A DNA stretch of 64,000 nt from contig JAMWFC010000090.1 of the NCBI GenBank assembly GCA_027475525.1, forward strand, positions 744,001-808,000, written 5' to 3'. Shown piece after piece: positions 21,565 to 32,082 of this stretch. How positions within the stretch are numbered: position 1 is the first letter of the stretch; every line of letters starts with the position of its first letter. The notes under the pieces are model-generated. The model did not search any database. It had not been told where the DNA came from and saw nothing but the letters and a program-made list of their open reading frames with translations. The stretch is from Macrolepiota albuminosa. Its lineage: Eukaryota > Basidiomycota > Agaricomycetes > Agaricales > Agaricaceae. Both the position numbers and the translations under genes were made by a program.

Positions 21565-23283
21565 TTTTTTTAAATCTTCTGCTATTGGCTCTAGACTCTA
21601 GGCTTGTTACCAACTAGGCAACTTGTCAAAATCTTGACTTCTTTTGGCATCACATCAAAAAACGTACTTCCATGACTAGTTCTCTTGATCCAGATCCTCC
21701 ATTTCCAGATACAGGTGACCCACCTGTGTCTCAAGCTATGCAGATGCAAGCCACATCTACTTACCAGCCTCTGCCAAAGTAGAATGAAAAGCTACCTCAC
21801 AATGTTAGTGTGAGCTTTGGAATGCTGAGTGGACTATCTGTATCACAGATGATGTCCATTGTACAGCCTGGTAGTAAACCAGGGGAGAAATTCATGGTCT
21901 CAGGAGTGTCGCTACCAGTGAGCTGGATGCCTTCATTGATGTACCCAGTATTGCTCAAGAGCTCATCAGCTTAGTCCAAAGGTCAGCCAGATCTTACACA
22001 GTATTCAGAGATGGGACAAGGCAGCACTTTTATGCATAGCACTCCATTTCAGACTGCCTCAACTGAGTTGTATATGAAATATGTGGCTGACATAGTTGCT
22101 AAACCAGGACAGTTGACGATGATGACATACACATGGTGGCAAGGACCAGCAATAAGAGTCAGCAGGGAGGACAACAATGTTGTAAGGCTGGGGAAGGTGC
22201 CATTGGCACCTAAAGACCAGGAGTTGTGTGGAGGGGTTGACAAACAGCTGCAGGTGAGGCATGAAGGCCTCAGGAAAGCCCTGGACTTAGAGTCCAAATT
22301 AGACTCTTCAGATGACAGGGAGAGTAAGAGGTCACATTTGACCTTGTCTATCTAGCTACAGCTGGTGCTGGACCAATATCCATCAGTTGCTAATGAATCA
22401 ATGCAAAAGCATCTGCAGCTTTATGTGGTAAAGCACTTACAGTTACTGGCTGCTAGGAGCCACAATGTATCTCATGCAGATTTGACAAAATATATTAAAT
22501 TATTTGTGCATATCTTCAAACTCAAAGTGGTGGAAAACTTCAAGTGCAAAGTAGCATGAGAGTCAGCAGTCTCAATGGCCACTCCAGCTGACTCAGTAAA
22601 ATGCAAAATGAGCGTGCACCAACAAGCGCTGTTGATTGTAGATGCAATAGACTTGCTAAATGCACCTTGTTAGGCCAATGAGTCTCAGCAAGACTATATC
22701 AGGTGTCAGCATGCCACAAACTGTCAATGCAATGTCAGTGGAGTGCCACAACAGGCATTGTCTGAAGTGGAGACTGTGACAACAACTCCAGCAGAGCCAG
22801 AGGTGCCACTTGCTGTGCAAGAGAGTAAGACACCTCAAAAGCAAGTCACCATCAAAGAAGAGGCAGACAAAGTTCACATTCTTAAGAAGCAAACATGACC
22901 ACAACATGTAGCACAATGCATCTATCTGGTGGACAATTGGAATGAACACCTTAATTATCAGAGAATATGCAACCAGGACTTGCACAATTATGGTGAGTCA
23001 TTAATTGACAACCAGGGGATAGCTTTTGAAGGACATGAAGGTATAACACCTGTTGATAATATGTAACAACAGTTTGCTGCTCAAACTGCTGAGCTGGACA
23101 AAGACCTGGAGGGTAGTGATGATAGTAGTGACCACTACAACAGGAGGAAGCAGAATTGTTGCAGTAACAATGGTGGAGGTTGTGATCATAGACAGAACAA
23201 TTGAGACAATAATAATCATTGTAATAGTGGCAGGCAGGCTGGTGGATCACCAGCAAATCAAGAGGTGAGGCAACAGCCTACTC

Positions 23284-23805
23284 TACAGTATAAGGGCAAC
23301 CTTTAGAGGCTGTGGCTCAGTCACACAGCTGGCAGAGAGAGATCCAAAGAGAACAAGTCTAGGAATTCTCTATGCCAAGTTGGACACTTTTAGAGCCTCT
23401 GAAGCATGGGAAACAACTGTGCAGTACAACAAAACCTTAAAAACTCAAAAATTGCCTATACAAACAATTGCACAAATAAGGGGCAAACTCTGGCAAACTC
23501 TGGCTTATATAAGCAATCTGAAAGTGGTACTGAAGAGCCCACACTTGTCTGAATGGTAGCTAAAGAACCAGAGCACCTCAAGGGCTGAGAATAGTACTAA
23601 CAGATAGTGTTAAAAGAATACTTGTCTGAATGGTAGCTAAAGAACCAGAGCACCTCAAGGGCTGAGAATAGTACTAACAGATAGTGTTAAAAGAATAGAA
23701 ACAGTAAAATGAAATAATGTCAGAAGAAATAAGAGAATGAATGAAAGGAGAGTGAAGAGATAAAGAGTGAAGGAAGGAAGGAATGAGGAGTCCCCTGACA
23801 TACAG
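23284..23805. mobile_element. Solo LTR, family C, copy 1 (in Gyp-A-2 gag)
   Basis: The LTR is 23289-23800, with TATAAGGGC at the left (TGTAAGGGC in the best copy) and CCCCTGACA at the right, flanked by TACAG at 23284-23288 and 23801-23805. Further copies lie at 57496-57941 and 63103-63620. It includes an exact 77-base duplication (23543-23696), so the true length is about 435 bases. No internal retrotransposon genes remain, as after LTR-LTR recombination. Confidence 0.88.
23543..23696. repeat. Exact 77-base tandem duplication (likely artefact)
   Basis: The segment starting ACTTGTCTGAATGGTAGC at 23543 repeats from 23620; the other family C solo LTRs have one copy only. Confidence 0.9.
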
Positions 23806-26800
23806 CTGGAAAGAACAGCCAACAAACACCTGTTTTGCAGTTTTCAGGCATTCTCAATGCCTGCCCCTCATGATCTGCATGAAAATACACCTGTAATGAA
23901 TGAGGTGGTACAGATCCATATGGATCATATGCATGGCCACCTTACTTGTCTGGTGGATGACTTCCTTGAAGTTAGGTTTAAATTCCCTGCTGGGGTAAGT
24001 CCTTGCAAATCTAATGGCAAGCACATACATATATATGCTGGAGGGCATAGGTTCTCTCAGCTGGAGGACTAGGCCATGGATGTCTGCTACCACCAGGCAG
24101 CCTGCTGCTATGGTGGAGATGACATGAACTAGGAGAGAATATTTGTGTTATATGAATTTATGGAAGGAGAGGCTTGGAATTGGTTCTGCCACCATATCCT
24201 TCACATCAATCATGATAAATTACATTGGATGTTTAAAAAGGTCTTGATAGAACTGTATAATTATTTTGTCAATGCTGCAACCATGCAGGAAGCCTATAAT
24301 GCCTTCAGAAAAGCAGTGTATGATGCCAAGACTGGCATCCAGACCTTCTGTGATGACCTGATGAGTCATGTGCAGAATATGGCCATCTATCCAGACAAAT
24401 ACATCATTTGTGAGACATTCCTGGATGGAATACTAGCAGATATGAGGAGAGCATTGATACACAATGACAATTTGTCTCCAGAGATCAATACAATAACTGA
24501 GTTCCTGGTGTATGCCATTCGATATAAGCAATCAACATGAACTGCAAATCATTATGAACAGCATAGTTCACACTAAGGGCCTATGAACCGTCAGGCAGTG
24601 AAAGTGGGAACCTTCCTTGCCAAATGGTTGGAGATGGAGAAGAATCACAATCTGCGATTTGTCATACATAAAACAATTCCAGGAGGCCAGTGGCCTCAAT
24701 CAAAACCTGCTGAATATTTGCCAGTCAGAGATAATTGACCCTATTTGGATCACAATCAGGTAGCAGCTAGGAAGGGCCCAGCGCTGGAAGTGCATCTGGT
24801 GGGCAAATCTAGTCTGGTTGCAGGAGCAACTCAGAGGAAGCCTATAGTAGAATTGCCTGGATGCTACAATTATGGTAAGGTTGGGCATTTCGTTAAAGAA
24901 TATCCTACTCCACCCAAGGCACACATTCATGTGGCCTATATGACTGCGGCTCTGAGCAATGTCATCAGTGATGACAAGAATGAGCAATGAGGAGGCTGAG
25001 GAGAAGCTACAAGACATGGCTGATGGCTCAAAAGTGGATGACACTGAAAGTATCAACATTGATGGCAATAAGTATGTTGTGGTGGATGTGTACAACAGTA
25101 ACTACTATACTTGTGATGACAAGGATAAGCACTTGTTTGCATTGATAGAGTGCCAAGAAGATTGGCACATCCAGATGAGACGTATAACCTTGCAGAAGAC
25201 AACTAACAAGTTGCAATATTTATATTATACTCCTGAAGAGAAGGAGTGCCTGGTGACCTATGTAATATCAATAGATATTCAACATGGACTTTGTGGGACT
25301 CAGGGAGTACCACTATGGGCATTATGTCCCAGTTTGCTCATGTCAACATAATACACATTTATGAGTTGGAAAAGCCATTGATGCTCTAGTTGGAGACTAT
25401 AGAGAGCCATATCATGGTGTAGTTTGGCACTAAAGTAAGGATAAAGATGTCAGAGACATCAACCAAGGAGTATATGAACATAGCAAATTTTGATCACTAT
25501 GAGATGATCATTGATATACCATTTATGTATAAAAATAAGGTATCTCTGGACTTTGTGAATAACATGATCATTGTAAATGGTAAGCCTATAAAGATGAAGA
25601 AGGTCATGTTAAGCGACACAGACAGTCGCTTGCAGTGCTATTGCATGACAGAGAAGCATTATGACGAACACAACTGACTAAATGGTCACAAAAAAGTGAC
25701 TATGCAGGAGATAGAAGACAAGCAAGTTCTACCAAAAAGCTTGCTAGCAGATTTGCTGGCTATTCTGATATCTAAAGAAGAGTTTCAAGAAACTCTGAAG
25801 AAGGGAAAGTATCTGGATGCAGTCAGATATAAATGTGGAAAGCCTAATCAGGCTAGCCAGCATAAGAATGAGCATGATAAACACATGGTGGAGTTGCTGG
25901 AATGCTAGCTGACTAGCTCTTGAGTGAAGATAGAGGATCTCATCAAGAACAAGGCATATAGTACAATAGGAACTGTAGAAAGCACAAGGTCACTAATGGA
26001 TTGACCAGTGCCTTAGCCAGGAGTGCAATAGGCATACAAGCCACGAATGCCACGAGAATAGAATGAGTTGGTAGTATCAATGGTAACACATACTATAGAA
26101 AAGGTGCAGTTGACCCAGATGAAAGAGGTATACTGTCATGCATGAGAGGACAAAATTTCCAAAGCATCAGATATCATGTTTGATGGGGTATCACTGAAAG
26201 CAAAAAGTATGCAATCATCATCAAATATGACAAGAATAGTGAGGATGCAATCAGTTATAAGGTTGAACCTAGGAGATTTCACAGAAAAGCATGTACGTGC
26301 CTTATGAGAGCAATTCATACTAAAGGTTCAACTGCATGTAGCATGCATACTAAAGAGAAAAGGTAAGGCTATGAGCCTTACAGAAGATATTCCTTGATTG
26401 TGCCAGCAATGGCAGCACAAATTTGCTGATATTGTCAACAAGATAAAGGAGGAGCTTCTTTTATAAAGGAAGGTTAATCATGAGATTAATCTCATTGACA
26501 AAAATAAGCAGTACAAGTACCACTTGCCTCACTGTGCATGAGCACTGCAAGACCAGCTTTGTAAAAAAATGAACCAGTATATAAATGCAAAGTGGTGGGA
26601 ACTATGATCAGCAGTGCAAGCCGCACCCTTACTTTGTATTTCCAAGAAGAATAGGACATTACAAACTGCATTGGATGCATGACAGTGCAATGATAATACA
26701 GTTAAAGATGTAACTTCTTTTCTGGACTAGAAAGTCATATGCAAAGATGTCATTAAAGCAAAGTACAGGTCAAAAATTGATCTAATAAACATATACAAAC

Positions 26801-27526
26801 AGGTTTGCATATGCAAAGAAGACATACTAAAGATGCTGTTCTTGTCCCTGATAGAGACATTTATGAGCAATATAATGCAAATTGATGACTGTAATGTGCT
26901 AGCAACATTCTAGAGGTTAATGACCTCCATCTTTTGAAATTTAATCAAGAAGTTTATGCACGTCTATTTAGACAATATATTTATATTTTCAGACTCCATT
27001 GAGAAGCACAAGCAGCACCTATGAGTTGTATTTGAACGACTTTGTAAAGCAAGCCTCTATCTCAAATGAAAAAAGTGCAAGTTATACGTACTCGGTATAG
27101 ACTGTTTTGGTCATGTTATTGACAAGAAGGGCATATACCTGGACATAGATAAACTTGATCAAATTCAAAAGTGGCATACTTCATGCAAATTAAACTTGCC
27201 TACTGCAATATACAAGAAATATCAATGGAGAATATTCTGCTACACCACAAAGTCTTGCTATATATTGATGTAGTGTAAATAAATATCAGTCTAATATTCC
27301 ACTACACCACATGGTTTTCCTGTATACTTTTACAAGTAAAAAATAATAACACTATCCATTCAAATTCTGTATGGGTGTATTTTTGCACTACATGCATACT
27401 ATACTGACTTCTGATAAGTACTTGTGGTCCAATAAAATATTGATACATTGATATTTTATATTGTGCACAAGAGGTGGGTTTGACTCCTCCTAGTGCACAT
27501 TATAGTAGCAGGCCACTGACATCTAT

Positions 27527-27801
27527 TAATGTTATTAATTTGATCTGTTCAAAACTCCAGAGATTTCTGCAGAGGGATAGGCTGAGACAAATTTGTGCAT
27601 ATATTTCTTCCAGCACATGTGACAGTTGATAATGCACTGTGGCTAGCTACCTTTGTGCTGGTCTTTGTAAAAAAAAATAGCCAGCTCTGGTGTATCGTCA
27701 CTTGTCACATGTGCTGCAATAAATGTATATGCAAATTCCTCCATCCTATCCCTCTTTAGTAATTTCTAGAGTTTTGAAAGAATCAACTCAACAATGCTAG
27801 C
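27527..27801. repeat. Fold-back (inverted-repeat) element FB1
   Basis: Two arms of about 120 bases are imperfect reverse complements around a short A-rich centre near 27668. Left arm contains GATCTGTTCAAAACTCCAGA, right arm ends TCTAGAGTTTTGAAAGAATC. Such a transcript would fold on itself. Confidence 0.65.
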
Positions 27802-28008
27802 AAGCCAATGAATGGATAATTTGCCAGGGCCTATTACAAGTTAGTATAGTTAGGTCAGTAAATTCATTTGATTTGTTTATCTGCTTATAAACAGGACACA
27901 GGTCCACCAGACTTGTTTTCCCCTCTTTCAACCTAGTACAGGCCATACTAAAATATTTGTCATTCTTACACAAGATCTAATATCTACTGCTGACATTTGC
28001 TAACATCT

Positions 28009-28284
28009 GCTAGCATCATTAATATGATCTGTTCAAAACTCCAGAGAATACTGAAGAAAAGTAGGATGGAAGAGCTTGCATATATGTTTATTGCAGTGCA
28101 TATAACAAGTGATGATACACTCTGGCTGGCTATTTTTATCACAAAGAGCAGCACAAAGGTAGCCAGCACAATGTATCATCAACTTATTATATGTGCTGGA
28201 AAAAATACATGCGCAAATATGTCCCATACTATCTCTCTGCAGAAATCTCTGGAGTTTTAAACAGATCAAATTAATGATGCTAGC
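28009..28284. repeat. Fold-back (inverted-repeat) element FB2
   Basis: Ends GCTAGCATCATTAAT at 28009 and ATTAATGATGCTAGC at 28270-28284, with arms of about 125 bases reverse complementary to each other. Relative of FB1; single arms recur near 45080-45235 and 49540-49700. Confidence 0.7.
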
Positions 28285-29363
28285 GAACATCAGTAGCCTG
28301 CTGCTATAATGTGCACTAGAAGGAAGTAGAATCTGCCTCTTGGACACAATGTGAAATATCAATTTATTAATATTTCATTGTACTATAGATGTTTATCAGA
28401 AGTCCATACAGTGTACATGTAGTGCAAAAATGCACTGGTATAAAAAAACACTATTAGACATCATTAAGATAGACTAGGGGAGTCAAATCCACTACTCTAC
28501 ACATACTGAATATCAATTGACAAATATTCTACTGAACCACTAAGACTGGTTGCAACCTCATGGTATATACATGAATTGGTCAAAAGACATCATCTTAGTA
28601 AATTCATTTGATCCATTCATCTTTATGAATGGAACACAAGTTCACCAAACTTATTTCTCCTCTTTCAACCCAACACCATCCCTACTAAATTGTTTGTTAT
28701 TTTTACACAGGAAGATTCTTTTGGATGTCAGCTACTATCTGCTGATGTTAGCTGTGGCTTACATGCTGATGTTTGCTACCATCCACTGGCATGCCAGTGG
28801 ATAGCAGATACTCATGCACTCCTCTTCTGCCCTTTCTCTTCTTTCTTCCCAGTGCCATCCTCTCCACTTTCTGCACTACCTCATATGTCATCCCTGTCCA
28901 CAACATGCACCCCACTTTCCTCATTCTCTCTGACCCAACATCCAACATCTGCTACGTCTGCTGGCATGTCAGTGGACACCTATGCTCCTCCTCTTCCCTC
29001 TTCTCTTTCTTTCTCCCCACTCTCATTTCTCTTTTGCCACCTCCCATGCTTTCCAAAATGCCACCTTATGCAGTGGATGTCTACACACCCTCTTTCCTTC
29101 TCTCCTGCCTTAATGCTAGACAATGCCAAAGGTTGCTAATGGATTTCTGTAGATGCCTACAGATATTAGCAGATATCTGGCAGATGCTGACAAATATCAG
29201 CTGATGGCAGATGATGCCAATGCCCCTTTTAAGCCACAAAAACTCTTTTAAAAGGTATGCCACCCCTTCTACCTCTAAATATCCATACAGGAACCTGCAG
29301 GAATGTATGTGGGTGGCCATTCATTGTGTTATCTGATTGTCGATTTTATTTGTTAGTAATAGA

Positions 29364-29446
29364 CCTGTGGTGCAACAGTTAAATTGTCAGTATGTTCCAT
29401 TGCTGAAGGCTTCTTTAAAGCTAGAGGTTCAATTCCTCCCCATAGG
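29364..29446 (+). repeat. tRNA-like sequence (class II shape) in X1
   Basis: An 83-base unit with acceptor-like ends CCTGTGG and CCATAGG, a D-arm-like GGTGCAACAGTTAAATTG and a B-box GGTTCAATTCC in a T-arm-like AGAGG...CCTCC. Copies at 51019-51101 (same strand, ends CCTATGG/CCACAGG) and about 43825-43903 (inverted) allow an acceptor stem CCTGTGG/CCACAGG. It has no convincing anticodon and is embedded in a repeat, so it is read as a tRNA-derived SINE-like part and not a working tRNA. Confidence 0.55.
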
Positions 29447-30067
29447 CATGCAGTAGAAATGATGAGTTATCTTTTTTTTTGGTTTAACCAGCCTCTATGG
29501 GCCTGCATAGACTTCTGCAGATGTCCACTAGTGCTCTGTGCAGGCCTGTGTAAGTTTGAGTAGGTCAACATAGGTCTGCATAGATGTTTGCTGGTGGCTT
29601 GTATAGGCCTGCATAGGTCTGCAGGGCCCTTTTGTAGATGTATGCTGGCATCAGAAGTGGAAAAAGAAGAGAAGGTGAGATGTGCAGCCTCGAGTTATTA
29701 TAGAGAGGAAAAGAGAGGAAAGGAAAGTGGGAAACCTCAAGGAGAGTTTACTCATGCTATGACGTCCACTAAGAGAGAAGGTTTTTACTTGTGGGCTGAT
29801 GCCTGGTGATGGCTGCTGATGCACATTGATGTCTGCTAGTGTTTACTGACATCTACCAGGCCTGCATGCATATGTGTGTGCCCACTTTTTATTGATCTAC
29901 TAAACTGTATCATATAGCACATTGTAACATATTTGTAGCTCTGTATTCTACAGCACTGTGGAGACTGCTCTACTACAGTGTAGCGGACTCTGCTGGACAT
30001 ATATGGTATGGCACAAGATGAGCTTCCATATAATGTATGACATGTACCATTATGATGCCCTACTCTG

Positions 30068-30971
30068 CAGTTCATCACATCTGTGATTATTCACATAATT
30101 TGTTTGCCACACATGCAATTCTATAATTGCATCATGAGCATCTGCTAAGTTTAGTGCATTGCATGCAAACTGTTTAACTCCAACTTGAATAACTTTGTCA
30201 GTGCAAAGTTTGCAAATCATGGATGGCATATAGTCATTATTGAGCTCAAAGGGTAAGTACCCAGTAGTTTCTGATATGCTCATATTTATTACAAATTTAA
30301 TAAGTGGGCATCTGTCAACCCAGTCCTTCTGATTAGGACACACAAAAGCTTGGAGTATCTGCATGATATTTCTATTCACATGTTCTGTCTATCCATTCAT
30401 TTGCAAATGAAAAAATGTCAACATGAGCAGTTTTGCTCTGAGCAAATTGTGTAGTTCCTTCTACTATTTGGAAGTAAATTTGAAATCTCAATCGCTAATA
30501 ATCAAGCTGGAAAATCCATGGAGGCATACTATCTCCTTGAGATAGATCCATGATAAGTCTGAGGCTGTCATAGTTGTCCTCACAAGAATGCGATGGACCA
30601 TACTGATCATTTAACAGATTACTATCCACAGATAGTTAAAACTCTTTGACTCAGAGAAGGGACCAATAAAGTCCATTCTGATTGAGTCTTAGAGTTTGAC
30701 TGAAATTGGAAGCAAATGAAGCTTCCCTAGTAGCTTTAAGATCAAAACTTTTGACTATTAACATGGCTCACATGTTGAGCAGAATTGACTTGTTTCCTTG
30801 GTCATTTGTAGTCACCAGTACTAGCAACACATATAATCCAACATTTTCTGAGTTCTGAAGTGGCCTACTACTTTATGGGCCTGGTCCAGAATAGTTATGA
30901 TCAATAACTGCTTTTGAGAAATGCAGATGACTTTGAACTCAGTAGGTCAGGTGAGATAAACAAGCTGCTGC
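30068..30971 (-). pseudogene. Gyp-A-M part 1: inverted integrase fragment
   Basis: Minus-strand sequence equals Gyp-A-1 positions 14967 up to 15870: the integrase zinc region, the catalytic core with decayed motifs, and QILQAFVCPNQKDWVD and ISETTGYLPFELNNDY downstream. It is CpG-poor. It is cut on the right by Gyp-B (continuing at 42211) and on the left by X1 at the sequence CAGTTCA (30068-30074). Confidence 0.85.
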
Positions 30972-31912
30972 TGATGACGCCCAAAGTTTTTGGTCAGTAA
31001 CAAATGTAACTTGAGTGTTACCGTACCAAGAGTGTGCGTTGGGCGCGCTAAAAGTGTGTTGAGGAGTCCCGGGCAGGTCCCAGAGAACGCGCCTGTGAAA
31101 GAGGGTAAAAGTCGGTAACGGGGTCGGCAAGTGTCAAGCGCTAAGGTAAAGCGCCTAAGAAAAATGCGGTAAGTGAACATGGCAAAGGTAAGCGGCAAGA
31201 GCGCGATAAGCTTAGCGAGGTCTAAGCGTCGATAATGCCTGCCGTAGTTGCAAGGCGCGAGTGTGTCGAGTGTTGGCGAGCGTCTGTAACTGCCGATGAG
31301 TTCGACGTTGCCGACCGTAGCGTAAATGAGCTCTTGAGCGTAAGGGAGACTGAGGAAAGGGGGAAACTCTGGTCTATTTGTTTTCTCTGGTCATTGTACA
31401 AGTCGGTAAGTACTTTTATACTACAAAGAGTTCGCCGTCGCCAGTGGTCAAAGAGCGGTAAACTAGAAAATTTCATAGGGGTAGCTCCAACAGTTTCAGA
31501 TCCCTGCCGTCCATTCAAGACCCTTAGCGCCACCAGGCGGCAGATCGCGGTGCTAAACCATCAGTCCATCACCTTTCTGTCTGTCCAAAAGGCTAAGCGA
31601 TGCCAGGTGCCAAATCGAAGCGCTAAGCGGTGTCGGACGCCAAGGTCAAACGCCAAGCTGTCCGTCAGTTTTGATAGATGATCAGGCTTCTCGCTAAGCG
31701 CTGTCGTCAGTAACTGATGCCATCTGTCAGTTGTCATTCTTGCTGCCGTCGGCGCTATCATTGATCGGATCTGCTTATTGCCGTGTCTGGCCATCGGACA
31801 TGGCTTAAAATGGGTAGAACACGTGCGCTAAGTTTGGAACGAGTGCGGCAAGGTTTCCGGAGCCGGTGCCGAGCCTGCCGTTGATGCGCCTAACCTGTAT
31901 GGGGTCCTATCA
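30972..31912 (-). repeat. Gyp-B 3' LTR (relative to gag-pol)
   Basis: 941 bases. Rich in the words GCTAAGCG, CGGTAA and CGGCAA. Partner LTR at 41270-42210. Confidence 0.94.
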
Positions 31913-31925
31913 TCTCCCCCCAACT
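31913..31925 (-). promoter_or_regulatory. Gyp-B polypurine tract
   Basis: The plus strand reads TCTCCCCCCAACT directly after the LTR, so the minus (sense) strand has AGTTGGGGGGAGA directly before the 3' LTR, the expected plus-strand DNA primer. Confidence 0.75.
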
Positions 31926-32082
31926 GAAAAATTGACTGTCCTCAGTCACCAAATAAGGCTACCATTACCGCTTTTGTGACATGTGGTCCGTGCATTCTTG
32001 AGATTTGGTTTATAGTCCTGGCGCATGAGTGTGGACTTCGTTTCTCCTCTCCATCTTTTATCTGGCGCTCTATTAAAATAAA

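Larger units (their letters stand above)
21390..27187 (+). mobile_element. Gyp-A-2: old 5' part of a Gyp-A element, broken in RT
   Basis: It starts with a decayed 175-base LTR (21390-21564) and runs co-linear with Gyp-A-1 through gag, zinc knuckle, protease and RT, stopping at 27187 at the point matching 13867 of Gyp-A-1, where composite repeat X1 begins. Nearly every CpG of Gyp-A-1 appears as TpG or CpA. A solo LTR interrupts gag at 23289-23800. No 3' half follows directly. Confidence 0.88.
21672..27187 (+). pseudogene. Gyp-A-2 gag-pol remnant (Gag, protease, part of RT)
   Basis: From ATG 21672 the sequence follows Gyp-A-1 Gag with many substitutions and stops. The zinc knuckle is damaged (CYNYGKVGHFVKEY, second Cys and last Cys lost, about 24862-24903). 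The protease region around 25280 is frame-shifted. RT sequence reaches the YLDN position (about 26968) and ends at 27187. Three TGA stops coincide with those of Gyp-A-1: 22557 with 9674, 24736 with 11336, and 25675 with 12281. Not functional. Confidence 0.85.
27188..30067 (+). mobile_element. Composite repeat X, copy 1 (tRNA-like units, fold-back elements, CT-rich block)
   Basis: A non-coding mosaic that also occurs inverted at 43193-about 45480 and in the same direction at about 49535-51722. In order it holds: a tRNA-like unit near 27421-27494, fold-back element FB1 (27527-27801), FB2 (28009-28284), an inverted tRNA-like segment (about 28290-28550), a CT-rich block with many CTGCTGGCATG-like motifs (28740-29330), a class II tRNA-like sequence (29364-29446) and a segment of repeated GCCTGCATAGG words. 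The right end CTACTCTG meets Gyp-A integrase sequence CAGTTCA at 30068. No protein is encoded. Confidence 0.65.

Noticed and set aside
21390..27187. Classical RIP (CpA-directed) as the mutation process
   Set aside because: The visible changes hit CpG on both strands, while CpA sites of non-CpG origin appear kept; this is methylation-type decay.
31235..31681. 148-residue frame in the Gyp-B LTR, repeated at 41533-41979
   Set aside because: It is a chance frame in a CpG-rich LTR; the two copies are identical simply because the LTRs are.
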